Origin: Neurospora intermedia
Lineage: Eukaryota > Ascomycota > Sordariomycetes > Sordariales > Sordariaceae
DNA: 64,000 nt
Assembly (NCBI GenBank): GCA_037102815.1
Contig: BTPP01000003.1
Span: 5,518,001 to 5,582,000 of the forward strand
Direction of reading: 5' to 3'
Part shown: piece after piece, positions 1 to 10,908 of the stretch
Layout: every line of letters begins with the position of its first letter
Position numbering within the stretch: the stretch's first letter is position 1
Translations under genes and position numbers: made by a program
The notes under the pieces: generated by a model
Database searches by the model: none
The model's input: the letters and a program-made list of their open reading frames with translations, nothing else
Told to the model about the DNA's origin: nothing

Positions 1-702
1 GATCGTTAGCTTGACTACTGCATTTGTTTGCAGTGCTACTGTTAGTGACGTAACAGCGGCTGTGGTAGAAAGATCACCTCTAACGTGATGATGCTGCGTC
101 CAGGAAGGAACCAATGACCTAGAAATGGCGGAACAGACAGAATAAGTTATGCGAACGAATGCTAGGAACTTCGGAGTAATCCAAAGTGGCCAAACGATGG
201 TAGTGGTTATAAATCGACTTTCTTTTTGACCAAGTGTCACTGATCGAGTTAGTTTGGTCTCACGACACTGTATGGCACCCAAAGTGCTCCTTTTTCCCTC
301 ATCAGTCTCCCACAAAGGGGTTGGAGATGTGATTTACCCGCTGGCGTGCCTAAGTAACGAACGATTGAGGGAGACGGAACACGACGTGCTGAAAAGTGTA
401 GGTATCGGGGTATTTTTTTTATATATATACTAGGGGAACCAAGATCGTGTCTTTTTCCTTTTCCGAGACCATCGACCTATAGAGACACTACAGTAAATAC
501 TGCACTTTCAGGCCAGAGGCGATGGAACAATCTCCTTTATAATGTGGAAATACAGCATCTGTTTGTAAATAAATAGCAAAGGAATAATCACAACAATCAC
601 CCGCACCGTCTTCCCCATAAGCCTTACTCCGGCAAATTCCCAGCAGCGTCCGGTTGATTCGTTAAGAGATGCAGCATCACCATCCTCGAACGCATCGAAC
701 CG
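1..702. other. 3' flank of the NLR gene, no gene seen
   Basis: No open frame with recognisable protein features on either strand. It holds a short A/T stretch near 412-430. It lies downstream of the receptor gene read on the minus strand, so part is probably its 3' untranslated region or the remains of further repeat units. Confidence 0.4.
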
Positions 703-1475
703 TTATTCCTCTGAGCCAGAAGCGACATCGTTGCTTCGCTGCTCATCAGCAGACGCCGGGGTGCCTTCTGACAACAGATCCCTGAACCCCTTCCCATTTG
801 CAGTTACCTGTATCTTCCATTCTTCTTCCATCTGTCTGGCCCACTCGTCCTCGTCCTGTTTTCTTTGAATCCTAACAATCATAGTCATGGTTTCCAACAC
901 TAATCTGTTCCTGGGCGGCGATGCTTGTTTATCCAATTCAATGACCTGTCGAAAGGTCTCCTCCGCTTCCCCATAGCGAGCGCGGCTCTCAAACCAGGAG
1001 CCCAAACGAAGGTGATACTTGAGTGATACGGGATGTGTAGGGTCATGAATTCTCTGCGCCAGCTGCCATCGTTCATACTAGACTCTCTCTGCCTCTTCTT
1101 TGCGCGATAGACGGCTGGTAACAAATCCAAGGCGACTAAGGGTGTCAAGAATTTTAGGGTGCTGTGGGCCTAGTACCCGCTTCTGTAGTTCCAACACTTG
1201 ATGAAGAATGCTGCCTGCTTCCTCGAATTGCCCAAGTTTCAGAATCAGGTTTTCAACCCATTCCAAGCTGTCAAGTGTATCAGGGTGCTCTGGCCCTAAC
1301 ACCTGCTTCCGTGACTTCCATACTTGACGAAAGATAATCTCAGCCTCTGCACTACGATCACACTTGTACGTCATTCTCGCAAGTGCGGAGAGTGACGTGA
1401 GTGATCAGGGTGCTCAGGATCTAGAAGTCTTCTCTGCATTTCCGAATGATTTCGTCCGATTCCTCCCCCCTCTTC
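703..1475 (-). pseudogene. Decayed TPR tail of the NLR gene
   Basis: Downstream of the stop at 1476-1478 the minus strand still encodes tetratricopeptide repeats in two blocks. The block at 1374-1078 has two units of about 42 residues with the hallmarks GPEHPDTL and GPQHPKIL. The block at 1005-703 reads in the same frame across a TAG at 1078-1080 and ends at 703 with an acidic tail. Between 1376 and 1476 the repeat pattern (LDPEHPD, SALARM) can be followed only by changing frame. So at least two in-frame stops and some frame changes separate this region from the intact receptor. What is seen is repeat homology with breaks; that it is former C-terminal coding sequence is an inference. An alternative is a strain-specific short allele of a repeat-variable receptor. 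Confidence 0.65.
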
Positions 1476-3773
1476 TCATTTCCCTTGACGTGTCAAAACG
1501 TCCCTATACATCATGAGAGTCCATATTGTTGAAGGGTGCTCAGGACCGAGTACTTTCCTCTTGGCCTCTAACACTCTGCATAGCATGTCTTCGGCCTCCT
1601 TGAACCGCTTTTGATAGACCAACTTGCTAGCTTGAAGACTACGAGCCTCAAGTGTATTCGGATGATCTGAACCCATTACCTCGATATGTCGCTCCACCGC
1701 TTCATCGATGATAGGTTCCGCCTCTGCCCATTTTTCTTGTGCTACTAAAACAAGCGCAACTCTACCCAGACTGGTGATCGTAAACGGAGATGTCAAGCCG
1801 TCTGCATAAAAGCCGGACTGGTATGCCAGACGGTATAGTCTCTCTGCTTCTGCATAATCGCTTTTTCTGTAAGCAATGTTTCCAAGCCCCATGAGGGTAA
1901 CACCTGACCCTATAAACTCAGAATTTGTGACACGTTTCTGAGAGTCCAGCACCTTCAGATATATGGCTTGCGCTTCATCTAGTTTCCCAGTCATCTCCAG
2001 GGATGAAGCATATATCTTGCCTGTATAACGGGTAGTTGGATTGTCCAAGCCGAGAATTCTGGTTAAGCCTTTGTACGCTTTAAGGGCAGCTGCTTCCGCC
2101 GCAGCCACGGACCCGGTGTTACCCAATATTGGCGCCTTGGAGGCCGCTATTTTGTAGACTTGTTCGTGGTCCTCGCCTAGCTTTTGTAGAGCCAGTTGCT
2201 CGGCTTTAGTGATGATCTTCAACGCCGTCTCATACTCAGCCGTAGCATGATTATACCCCCCGACTTTGCGAAGTAGCTCTACGAAACAAATTGTTTCGTC
2301 TACATTTTCGAGCTGACAGGCAGTTGTATTCACCAAGGGCTCGATATGTGGCGTTAATTCACCACAAACACCCCAATTCTCTAGCCAATCTTCGGGAAAA
2401 CTTTTGATCATCAGTTGCTGAAAACATCGCCTCCATTTGTGATCCTGATGCGAGGCTTCCAACCAGCTTCGGGTGAAAGATTGCACAAGGCTGTGCATCT
2501 GGAACGACTTTTCGTCTCGAGCCACCGTCACAAGGGAGTAGTCGCGCAATAGGGTGAGATCATTCTCAAATTCGTCCATGCCGATATGACCAACATGGAT
2601 GCTGCTTTCCTCGTTGTCCATCTCGCTGTAGTGCTTCTGGAGGACCCATTCGGGGATTCCCTGTGGCTGAAAGAAGCTCATCAAGGCCAACAGGTCAGCA
2701 GCGGACTGCCGCTCGTCGCGTATTTGATTGAAAGTGATCTGCCAGGTCTTGTTCTCCACTTCGCAATTTTTTGCGTCAAGGTTGTGTCGATCCATGCTGT
2801 CACGACTGCTGAGAACAACGAAGTTCCTGCCATTGAACTTCTCCAAGTACTTAGCACACGTCATTCGAGGCCGTAGTTTTTGGATATATGCCGCCGCTTG
2901 GGAGATGCAAAGAGGGATGCAGTTCAGGGCGAGAACAACCCTCCGTGAAATCTCGTCGCTTTCGCCAAGGTCACCGAGCTTTCTGCTGAAAAGCAATCTC
3001 GCCTGATCCTCTTCCATTTCCGGAACCACCAGAGTGTTTTCAAGGCCAAGCGCTAGTATCCTGGCTGTGTCTTGACTGCGGGATGTGATCAGGATTCTGC
3101 CGTTACCAGTTTGCGGCAGGAACGAATCAAGCACCCCCGAGTCTATGGCTGGAGGTACGTTGCTGTTGGTTCTTTCAGTCCTGAAGACAAAGTAATCATC
3201 CGCATTATCAAGGATCATAACCCACTGCCCATTCTCTCCATCACGCAGCCAGTTGAACACCTGTCTGAGCATATCGGCGCTCGCACCATACGCACTAGGC
3301 AGGCCGAGTTTCTCAGATATACGACGAAATCCTTGGACAAACGTGTCTTTGGTGGCCGAATTGACCCAAAAGATGTATGTATCCGGTGATTGTTTGCAGA
3401 CTTGTTCGGCGTAGCGGATGGCGAGCTTAGACTTGCTACAAACTTTCAGTCAGCATGTTGAGGTCTACCTAAGGCACCGCTATGACGATAGCACAGTCGA
3501 GAACATGCACACATACCCGATACCACCAAGTCCAACAAGCGCAGCGCGACTGGGGGATTTGTTGAGCTTTTTCTGGAGCCAATCCGTAATCATCGGGCGG
3601 TTGATATAGTTGGGCCCAGAAGGATGAGGGATGTCTGAATAGGGCTTGCTGAATGCAGTGACGGGACCGGGCCTATTGGCAAAGTGGATGTTCATGGTAC
3701 CGCCATGACTGACTTGAGTCCCGACCATGAAGCTTTCTCCGCCAATTGCGCCATGATAGATCGTGTTCGCCAT
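1476..3773 (-). CDS. NB-ARC/TPR NOD-like receptor with N-terminal amyloid-like motif
   Basis: A 738-residue fungal NLR in two exons, 3773-3517 and 3435-1476, with an 81-bp intron (GTATGT...TAG) that splits the P-loop. Residues 1-32 form a Gly/Ser/Asn-rich motif (G8-x-I10-x-G12-x-x-F15-x-x-G18 ... GGTMNIHFA) followed by a linker to about 75. NB-ARC follows: P-loop VGLGGIGKS at 80-88, Walker B WVMILDNADD at 157-166, RILITSRS near 199, a GLPL-like CIPLCISQAAAYI, and an MHSLVQ motif near 398. From about 450 to the end come TPR units (GSDHPNTL, GPEHPSTI). Family knowledge: such receptors detect non-self or danger and trigger an effector when oligomerised. The neighbour 593 bp away, transcribed divergently, encodes a phosphorylase-fold protein ending in a matching motif, so it is the likely effector. 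The stop at 1476 lies inside a repeat, and decayed repeats continue beyond it. Function of this allele is uncertain. Confidence 0.85.
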
Positions 3774-4365
3774 GGGAGTTTGTTATTCGAGACCTAAACA
3801 AAGCAGGCATTAGAGGAACTCGCCGCTGACAGAATGCCTGAAGGGTAGGGCAAGCCTGCTATACATACAACCGCCAAATTGTCGTCCGCTTGTGTTATCG
3901 GCGTAACCAACCTGACCGTGTCCGCGCTCAAGTTAGTTCCCGTAAACCTGGGGCGTAGCACCGCTGATGATTGCGTTCTTAGACAGAAAAGGAGGAGCAA
4001 GACTTGCGCTCCAAGGTGAGGTGTATTAGGCACGATAACAAGGTCCCATAACTTGCCTCCGTGAAGCGCCCAAGACACAGCCGCAACCCAACTCCATGAT
4101 GAGTTACCACATACTTTCGTTTCAGCGGGATTTATCCTCGCGTTGTACGGCCAATTAATTCTTGAGAAAAGGCCTTGAGGCTTGCGCCTCAACATGCTTT
4201 CTCCCTTAATCTCACCACGCAATTGGCCAGTCTTCCCGTACACTCAAATGAGGCTTGGACATGCGCAGTATTTAGAGAGCGACTGAATCAAACCGAGGCC
4301 CGCTCCATCAGTGAATGTTCTCACGATGGTTTTGTACAAAGAGCGCAGCGCAGTAATAGCAGCCC
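3774..4365. promoter_or_regulatory. Divergent intergenic region between NLR and phosphorylase genes
   Basis: A 592-bp stretch between two start codons pointing away from each other, so it must hold the promoters of both genes. Co-regulation is an inference from this arrangement. An open frame of 149 codons on the minus strand inside it (4243-3794) has no recognisable protein character. No clear TATA box is seen. Confidence 0.5.
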
Positions 4366-5667
4366 ATGGATACATCGTCGAGTCAACGGCCTGATAGCTT
4401 CACCCGTCCCATCGGGCGCAGCGACTTCGAAGTTGCCATAGTATGTGCGCTCGCACGCGAATTCGACGCCGTATGCCTTCTCATCGACGAGTTCTGGAAC
4501 GATCATGGCGATCAGTTTGGGAAGGTTCAGGGCGACCACAACATATACACAACTGGGCGACTGGGAACTTGCAATGTCGTGATCGTCCAGTTGCCCGATA
4601 TGGGCAAGTCAATGGCCGCCAGCGCAGCTGCGAGCCTTCGTTCCAGCTACCCGCAAGTGTCTCTGGCTCTTCTGGTTGGTGTTTGCGGCGCAGTCCCTTT
4701 CATAGGGTCTGGACCAGAGATGACGGCGATCTCCCTCAGCGATGTAATCATCAGCACCATCGTGGTTCAGTATGATCTTGGGAGAGTTCTGACCGATCGC
4801 TTCGCTCGCAAAGATACCGCCCATGATAATCTGGGACGGCCCAACAAGACCATCCGCAACATGCTGGCCAACTTGGGTGGATCAAGAGTCCAAGATCAAA
4901 TCGAGCAACGGGCAGGCATCTTCCTCAAACATCTTCAGGGGAAAGCCAACACCAAGGCCAGCCGTAACCGACGACGAAGTCACGCCAACTACCAGTACCC
5001 AGGAGCAGTCAATGACCGGCTCTTCCAGCCATGGTATCGACACAAGCATCGTTCTGGGAGCGGGTGCGTGATATGTGAAGGATGCCTGAGCGATGAGGAT
5101 CCGGCCTGTGGAGAGTCTTTAAAGCTGTCGTGTGAGGAGCTTGGATGCGAAGTAAGCTGCTTGATACCGAGAGAACATCTACAGTCAACTCTAGATGATC
5201 CGGACTCTGAAAGCCCGGAAGGCATCTTTTTTCACGTCGGAGCGATTGGGTCTGGAGACGCTGTCATCCGGTCTGGCAAACGGCGTGATCAAATTGCTGC
5301 AGAAGCTAGTGTTATCGCTTTTGAGATGGAGGGAGCAGGTGTTTGGGACGAGCTACCGTGCATTGTAATCAAGGGCGTGTGTGACTATGCCGATAGTCAC
5401 AAAAATAAAGGATGGCAGAACTATGCTGCCGCAACGGCGGCGTCGGTAGCAAAGGCGGTTATTGAGAGGTATATTGCCCCCGCTACGGTTTTCAATTCTA
5501 TGCAGTCTTCGGATTCAGGTCTGGGTGGTCGACAGGATACCCAACGGGGTGGAGGAGGAACAGGGGGTAGTGCCGGCGGGATGCAGTTCAATGGCAGCAT
5601 CTCGGGGTCGAAATTCGTCGCTGGTAATCACACATCTGGCGGAACAACCAATATTAGATTTGCTTGA
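4366..5667 (+). CDS. PNP/UDP phosphorylase-like protein with C-terminal amyloid-like motif
   Basis: A single-exon 433-residue protein. Residues 20-390 match the fungal nucleoside-phosphorylase (PNP_UDP_1) superfamily: FEVAIVCALAREFDAV at the start of the fold, the glycine-rich LLVGVCGAVPF, DVIISTIVVQYDLGR, the nucleoside-site segment FEMEGAG (F319-G325) and the catalytic-region Asp340 in GVCDYADSHKNK. The key residues look intact. A Gly-rich linker (about 385-405) leads to the last 28 residues, where G410-x-I412-x-G414-x-x-F417-x-x-G420 ... GGTTNIRFA closely repeats the N-terminal motif of the divergent NLR. In fungal NLRs this enzyme fold is a common N-terminal effector domain. Here it sits on its own polypeptide with a motif that could template onto the receptor. 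The expected reaction is cleavage of a nucleoside or nucleotide, but the substrate cannot be read from sequence. The start at 4366 leaves a normal short N-terminus before the fold. Confidence 0.9.
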   Translation: MDTSSSQRPDSFTRPIGRSDFEVAIVCALAREFDAVCLLIDEFWNDHGDQFGKVQGDHNIYTTGRLGTCNVVIVQLPDMGKSMAASAAASLRSSYPQVSLALLVGVCGAVPFIGSGPEMTAISLSDVIISTIVVQYDLGRVLTDRFARKDTAHDNLGRPNKTIRNMLANLGGSRVQDQIEQRAGIFLKHLQGKANTKASRNRRRSHANYQYPGAVNDRLFQPWYRHKHRSGSGCVICEGCLSDEDPACGESLKLSCEELGCEVSCLIPREHLQSTLDDPDSESPEGIFFHVGAIGSGDAVIRSGKRRDQIAAEASVIAFEMEGAGVWDELPCIVIKGVCDYADSHKNKGWQNYAAATAASVAKAVIERYIAPATVFNSMQSSDSGLGGRQDTQRGGGGTGGSAGGMQFNGSISGSKFVAGNHTSGGTTNIRFA

Positions 5668-6172
5668 GTTATGTACTCCAGGTTACTCTCACCTAATATG
5701 TTCAATGCAGATTGTGGGGGCTGTTGTCTTGGAGCTATAATGCTTCTGGACATGTTCGAAAGACGTTGTGTGATCGAGTTTGAGAGAGCGAGAGGAGGAA
5801 GAAAAGAGGGGACCCCTCTGTTCTCAGTAGAAGCTGATGATTTCTGCATGACGGTTATCGACGGGCAGGAGGGATCTGAAACCGGCTGGTTCCTTCCCTG
5901 ACTTCCCTTATAGATGAGTCCAGTTTGCCGGGGATCGATAAGCCAGTCTATGTGCGTTCCTTCCAGTTTCAAGAACAGCAATCAATATGGAGTGAGAAAG
6001 ATACAGCAAACACTCTTGACATATTCAGGGGCAATTTAGTGTTCGGACGGCAGCTTTTCGCAACAATACATTAACCAACTGCTAGGATATAAAACACGCA
6101 AGATGCATCTGTAACTCCAGGCTAAACTCCAGCATTCAAGTTCCACCATCATCACTCATCCTCTATGACAGC
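5668..6172. other. Convergent 3' intergenic region
   Basis: Lies between the stop codons of the phosphorylase gene (plus) and the phosphate carrier (minus). It should contain both 3' untranslated regions. No gene, repeat or structured element is seen. Confidence 0.5.
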
Positions 6173-7387
6173 TCAAGAGTGCTGCGCGGGCTTCTCCGCA
6201 GGGGGTGCGGCACCACCAGTGGTAGGCAGACCCATGAAGACCTTGAAGTAGTCATAAATCATCCACTGCAGACCGGTGAGGGTACCAATCATGACAATTC
6301 TCACAGGCAGACCGTTCCAGAGACCCTTGAAGCCAATGTCCTTGTAGATTCTCGAAGTGACAGCACCCATTCCCTCACCGGGCTTGCGGTAGGCGTTGAG
6401 CTTGCTGACCATGACATCGGCGGGATGAGACACAATGGCGCAGAGGATACCAGCGGCATAACCAGCAACGAAGGAGACTCCGGTCTGGGCAGCCTTGCCG
6501 TAATCGCTCTTGCCACCTGGCAGACGGTCGTAGATCATCTCAACAATGGTCTCGAACGAAGCGAACTTCATCATGGTGTAAGGGATCTGGCGACCCCAGA
6601 GAGGGTAGAGACCCTTGTAGAGACCGCCCCAGCCTTCCTTGGCCGTGATCTGGCTGAAGCCATCAAAGGTGCCCTTGTACTGCGACGGAATGGAACCCTG
6701 CATGCGAACCTTGATGGCCTCGAAGGGGCAGAGCGCAATATCGGCCAGGAATTCTGCCGAGGCGGACGCGCTCAGGTACAGTGCTGTCTTGTACTTGTGC
6801 GCGTTTTCGGGACCAGCGAGGTCCGAATACTTTTTCTTGAAAAACTCATACCAGCCATACTTGAACGCACCCTGGGCCGAGTAACCGAAGAAGGTCGGAC
6901 TCCAACCGGTGAAGATGCCGCGAACACCTTCGTGCCTGAGAATGTGACCCCAAGCTTGGAAGTTGCCCTTGTACAGCTTCGAGTCGATCTGGCGTCTCGT
7001 CTTGACAAGATCCAACGGTGTTACCGCAGTGTGAGTGATGCCCTGCAAAACGAGTTAGTCCCGCCATTTTCTTGCACACGCGGCAATATCACTGTATTAT
7101 AGACTTACACAGGCCATCAAGCCACCGAATGTGCATGCGGCATAGTACTGGGAGGAGTACAGCTCAATGTGTCCAGTCTTGGCCTGGGCCTTTTGGCTGG
7201 CAACGTCAAACTCGTGAGCGGCTTCAGCGCTCAGCTTCTTTGCCTTGCTCTTCGCATCGTCGACTATCGAGTATGCGGGATAAAGATCGGTGCGGGCCTG
7301 GAGAGGAGTCGCGCCATTGGACTTGGGCTGGTATGAACTACCAAACGTGTTCTGGAGGATATCGAGTCCTGGGTATACGCTCGGCAT
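6173..7387 (-). CDS. Mitochondrial phosphate carrier
   Basis: A 382-residue protein from exons 7387-7109 and 7042-6173, joined across a 66-bp intron (GTAAGT...CAG) at FGGLMAC/GITHTAVT, which restores the family sequence. Three mitochondrial-carrier repeats are visible with signatures PLDLVK, PFEAIK and PADVMV, plus GYSAQGAFKYGWYEFFK and YTMMKFASFE, which are diagnostic of the SLC25A3 / yeast Mir1-Pic2 group. It imports phosphate with protons (or copper, in the Pic2 branch) across the inner mitochondrial membrane for ATP synthesis. The N-terminal ~70 residues (Gln/Lys/Ala-rich) precede the first transmembrane helix and may include a targeting segment. Mir1 versus Pic2 cannot be settled by eye. 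The length is somewhat above the yeast proteins because of this N-terminal extension. Confidence 0.93.
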
Positions 7388-8817
7388 TGTGACAGATGTA
7401 CTCTAGGTATTGCTGACGAATTGTCCGGGTGATGATGTTTCTGGAGAGATGTTAGAAAAGGAGCCAGAAAAGTCAAACGAGGACAACTCGGGAAGCTTCG
7501 CGAGGCGAATGAGGGGCTGGTTCCGAGAAGGATTCGTAGTGCTGACAGGAACAAGCCAACGGTAGCATTGTGAGACAGCCGAGAGCTAGGTAGTGACCAA
7601 CGTGACACACGGGAAATGATGACCAACCGGAGTGTCGGAACTGGAGCAAAGACAAACACTTACAACTCTCGAAAGTCGAAACGAATATTCGTTTGCGACG
7701 CGGTGCCAGTCGTGGTATGTCGACGATTGAGAGAACCGTAGAAATGAAAAAGATGATGGAAGGTACTGTGCGACAATGATAGGAAACGTCCAGCAAGACT
7801 TGGATCGATGGAAGCAAATCAGTTAAATAGCAGAAGGTCTGATCTGAACATCCAATGACAATCCAAACCCGTCAAGCTGGAGAGTGGTTGTTATTCTCCG
7901 TGTGCCCCGGGTAGGCCGGCTTGCGGATGGGAAAGGCAAGCAAGCTCCGTCCATATCTTGCTTGCTTGTCCTGTCTGTCAATCATGGCAGCTGAGCCATC
8001 AAGGTCCAAAACCGGGCAATCGCGATCCATTTGAAAGAAGCTGGCCAGTCATGCGGCAGCGTTGGAGTTTGTGAGAAAGGTACATGGTGAAGGTATCTCT
8101 GAATGGAGGCAGGCTCGAGGCAGGTCGGATTGTTTTGGTGACGTCGTTGGTCAGTGTGACATCACAGCCAATCGAAGGCCCACTAGGCATTTCCTTATCT
8201 CGTCCTACACGCTACGCTACTTTATCGTGCTGGTCCAGCAGGCTACATGGTACACTCGAGGTACCTGGCTATAAAAGGTAGTGACACTTAGCTTTGACAT
8301 GGAATCAATGTCCATACAATAGGGCTTTGAACCTGAAGATAGTTCCAAAAGGGCTCTTGGGTATCATCGGTTCTCAAGATCTGAGAGAAGGCGGTCAGAG
8401 AATAGAACTAGAGATTGCCAGCACTTGGAGGAAGTGAAGAGTCGGAGCATAAAGGTACCTTCAGTAACCACTAGCAAAGAGCAGAGGAGAAAAATCCAGT
8501 CATTTTCTTGACAGAGGGAAAGAAAGAACCAGCCCACGGAAAGTGCCGGCGCACCCACTGTTTGTCACTGTCCACAGCAGCCCTGTAGCGAGTGGCCCTG
8601 GTGGACCCAAACGCCCTGACTAACTCTGATGACGATGCCTGATTGGTCAAAGAAATGGTTCTAGCTGCCTTCTTCAGCGCATCCTTTTGGCTCACCAGAC
8701 TCGAGACTTGTCAATTGAGCAACGATCGATCACAACCCGGGAATTTCTCGGACAACGACACAGAGCACTGCCGACCTGGGCTACACTACCTACCAACCTG
8801 AACACGATTCCACCACA
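7388..8817. promoter_or_regulatory. Divergent intergenic region with TATA-like box
   Basis: A 1.4-kb stretch between the divergent starts of the phosphate carrier (minus) and the CBS gene (plus). The part next to 7388 is pyrimidine-rich on the coding strand, as in fungal 5' leaders. A TATAAAAG sequence at 8270-8277 lies about 540 bp before the CBS start and could serve that gene. Open frames here (for example 7817-7473 minus, 8982-8692 minus) show no protein character. Confidence 0.4.
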
Positions 8818-9469
8818 ATGACCGATATCATGGCACAGCCCATGACTACAGAAGGATCGCCCTCGATTCCCGAGCTTCAGCAGCCCTTTGTCTCGAAATG
8901 GGCTTCTAGATATCGCGGGGTAAGCATTCAGTTCTGTCTCCCATCGTGAACATGCCACTTGGTGTTGAGGCAACCGCATCACTCAAAATCCATAAGAACA
9001 CCAACTTAGTTGACCCCTGTCAAAAGACTAACCTCTTTCCCAGGCCACAGTAGAAGACCTCGACCCTCCCGCCGCCCTCTCCCTCAACCCCTCGGACCCC
9101 ATCTCGCTCGCCCTCCTCTCCGCCTTTGAGCGCGACTACACCCACCTGACCATCGTCGACTCGCAGACCCGCGCCCTGCTCGGCTACATCTCTATTCCGC
9201 AGCTGCAAGCCCGCCTCGAGCGCGGCGAGGTCAAGCCTGAAGATGAGGTGCGCACCGCCATGATGCGCTTCCGTCGCAAGGACGCCGCCAAGTACCAGGT
9301 CATCACCATGGAGACACCCCTGGAAGAACTCGAGGCCTTCTTCGCCGGCGTTGCCACGGCGGGCCAGAAGCAGGACTTTGCTGTCATCACGGATGAGAAT
9401 AGGCGGTTCGTCTTGGGTGTGGCGACGGTGGCGGATCTGGAGGAGTTTGTCAAGAGGAGGCCTGCGTAA
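8818..9469 (+). CDS. Small CBS-domain protein
   Basis: A 175-residue protein from exons 8818-8919 and 9044-9469, with a 124-bp intron (GTAAGC...CAG) that keeps frame at YRG/ATVED. Two CBS motifs are readable: a first around LALLSAFERDYTHLTIVDSQ and RALLGYISIPQLQARL, and a second around LEELEAFFAG, QDFAVITDENRRF and LGVATVADLEEFV. A pair of CBS motifs forms a Bateman module that usually binds adenine nucleotides or S-adenosylmethionine. No catalytic domain is attached, so it probably acts as a free-standing regulatory subunit; the partner is unknown. No signal peptide or transmembrane segment is seen. The upstream exon is short but supplies the only ATG in frame after a good splice acceptor. 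Confidence 0.82.
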
Positions 9470-10227
9470 GGGGATGTTGAAGAGGGAGGATGGGTGTGAA
9501 AAGACGGAAATGAACAAAAGACGGATGTCGGAGAGTCGCGGATCGGAATACCACAGCGGCTCAGACACAGCCTCGAAGGCCCCGGACAGTAGGGAGAGGT
9601 GTGCAGTTGCGGCTCTTTTAGAGAATCGTTAGTTCCCTGATAACCTAGAGGAAAGACTCGATTCGGTTTGTTATTGGCGTTCAGGCTTGGATGGATGGTT
9701 TATCATATCGATACAAGGGAAGGTACGAGCACAGGAGCATTCAACATGGAACCAGCAATGGGTATGACCGCATAAGCTGCCAGGGGAGAGATACAGTCGG
9801 GCCTGAGAATCCCTTAGAGCTTCACACTGAAGAAGAGAGTATTTGGCGGGCACACGCCAACGGAGAAGCCAACTCGAAGTATACAAGTAATCATCATAAC
9901 ACGTGCCGAAAGACCGCTGCCCAGAGTTTATTTCTTCACTTCACATCATGATTTCTTGGCATTGATGGTAAGCCGAAGGAAACCTGTCTTTTCCGGACCA
10001 GATTTCAGAAGATGTCCTACTCTGCCAAGTTCCCCGGGTTTCTCCTCCATGCCGATTACCACCATGAGCATCACCATGAATAACCCCAAAACAGTCACCA
10101 CTCCACGCTCAAAACCCAAGACTCAATAGACATGATTGCTCTCAAACCCGTAAAATTTCCCAAATCGTCTAGCTAGGTATCAATACACACCTCAATGACC
10201 ATTACCCCTCCCCCCCTTTGGGGCACT
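9470..10227. other. Convergent 3' intergenic region
   Basis: Lies between the CBS gene (plus) and the conserved small gene (minus). No gene or repeat seen; it presumably holds the two 3' untranslated regions. Confidence 0.5.
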
Positions 10228-10908
10228 TCAAGAAAGGTAATCATACACCAACTGCAACTCCACCCTCTCGCTTCCCTTGGCAATCACCACATTCCGCACA
10301 TGCCTCCTCACGCCCTCAATCGTCTTGAACCCCCACACCTGCGTCGCCGTCCACCCATCCGTATAACTCTCCACATACGACAAGACATGCATCTCACCAT
10401 TGGGACCCGTCTTTTCCTCCTCGCCCTCCAGCCATCCGCTCTTCAAAAAGGCGTCCTCGACTTCTTCAGAACTTTTAACCCAGCGCGTCTGTCCCTTGAC
10501 GTGCCCAAACAGCCAGTCCTTGTGGTCGCGGAAGACGTTGTCGAGGCACCGCTTTTCCGAAGTGCCTTTCATGCCGCCGGTGCCGGTCTGGTCGATCTCA
10601 ATGTGGATGACGGCGGGCGCGGAGGAGTCGGCGTCGGCGGGAGGAGAGGGCGGAGCGGAGAATTGCTTGATGTCGAGGGTAAGGGTGACGGAGGTGATGA
10701 GTTTGCGGGTGAGGTAGCTCATGTTTTGGAGCTTGAGGCCGGGGTCGACGTCGGAGGAGAGGGACTTGTTCTGTTTTTATGAGAGAGGGGTGGTTAGTTG
10801 ATAGATTGACAAATTGGTATCTGCGAGAGGGCAGCGAGGAAAGAAAGAACGTACCATAACCCACTTGCCGGAGAGGTCTCCGATGGTCTTGTTCGCGGGA
10901 GCGGCCAT
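10228..10908 (-). CDS. Conserved fungal small protein, possible lipocalin-like fold
   Basis: A 198-residue protein from exons 10908-10855 and 10770-10228, with an 84-bp intron (GTACGT...CAG). The N-terminus MAAPANKTIGDLSGKWVM continues as NKSLSSDVDPGLKLQ after splicing, and the pattern of opening helix/GxW followed by alternating strands (LITSVTLTLDIKQF, AVIHIEIDQTGTGG, HVLSYVESYTDGWTATQVWGF, RVELQLVYDYL) resembles small ligand-binding beta-barrel proteins widely conserved in ascomycetes. No signal peptide or membrane segment is present, so it is likely cytosolic. The function is unknown to me. The lipocalin-like suggestion rests on the N-terminal GxW and strand pattern only. Confidence 0.75.

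Noticed and set aside
3794-4243. 149-codon frame between the NLR and phosphorylase genes
   Set aside because: It sits in the shared promoter region and has no protein-family character.
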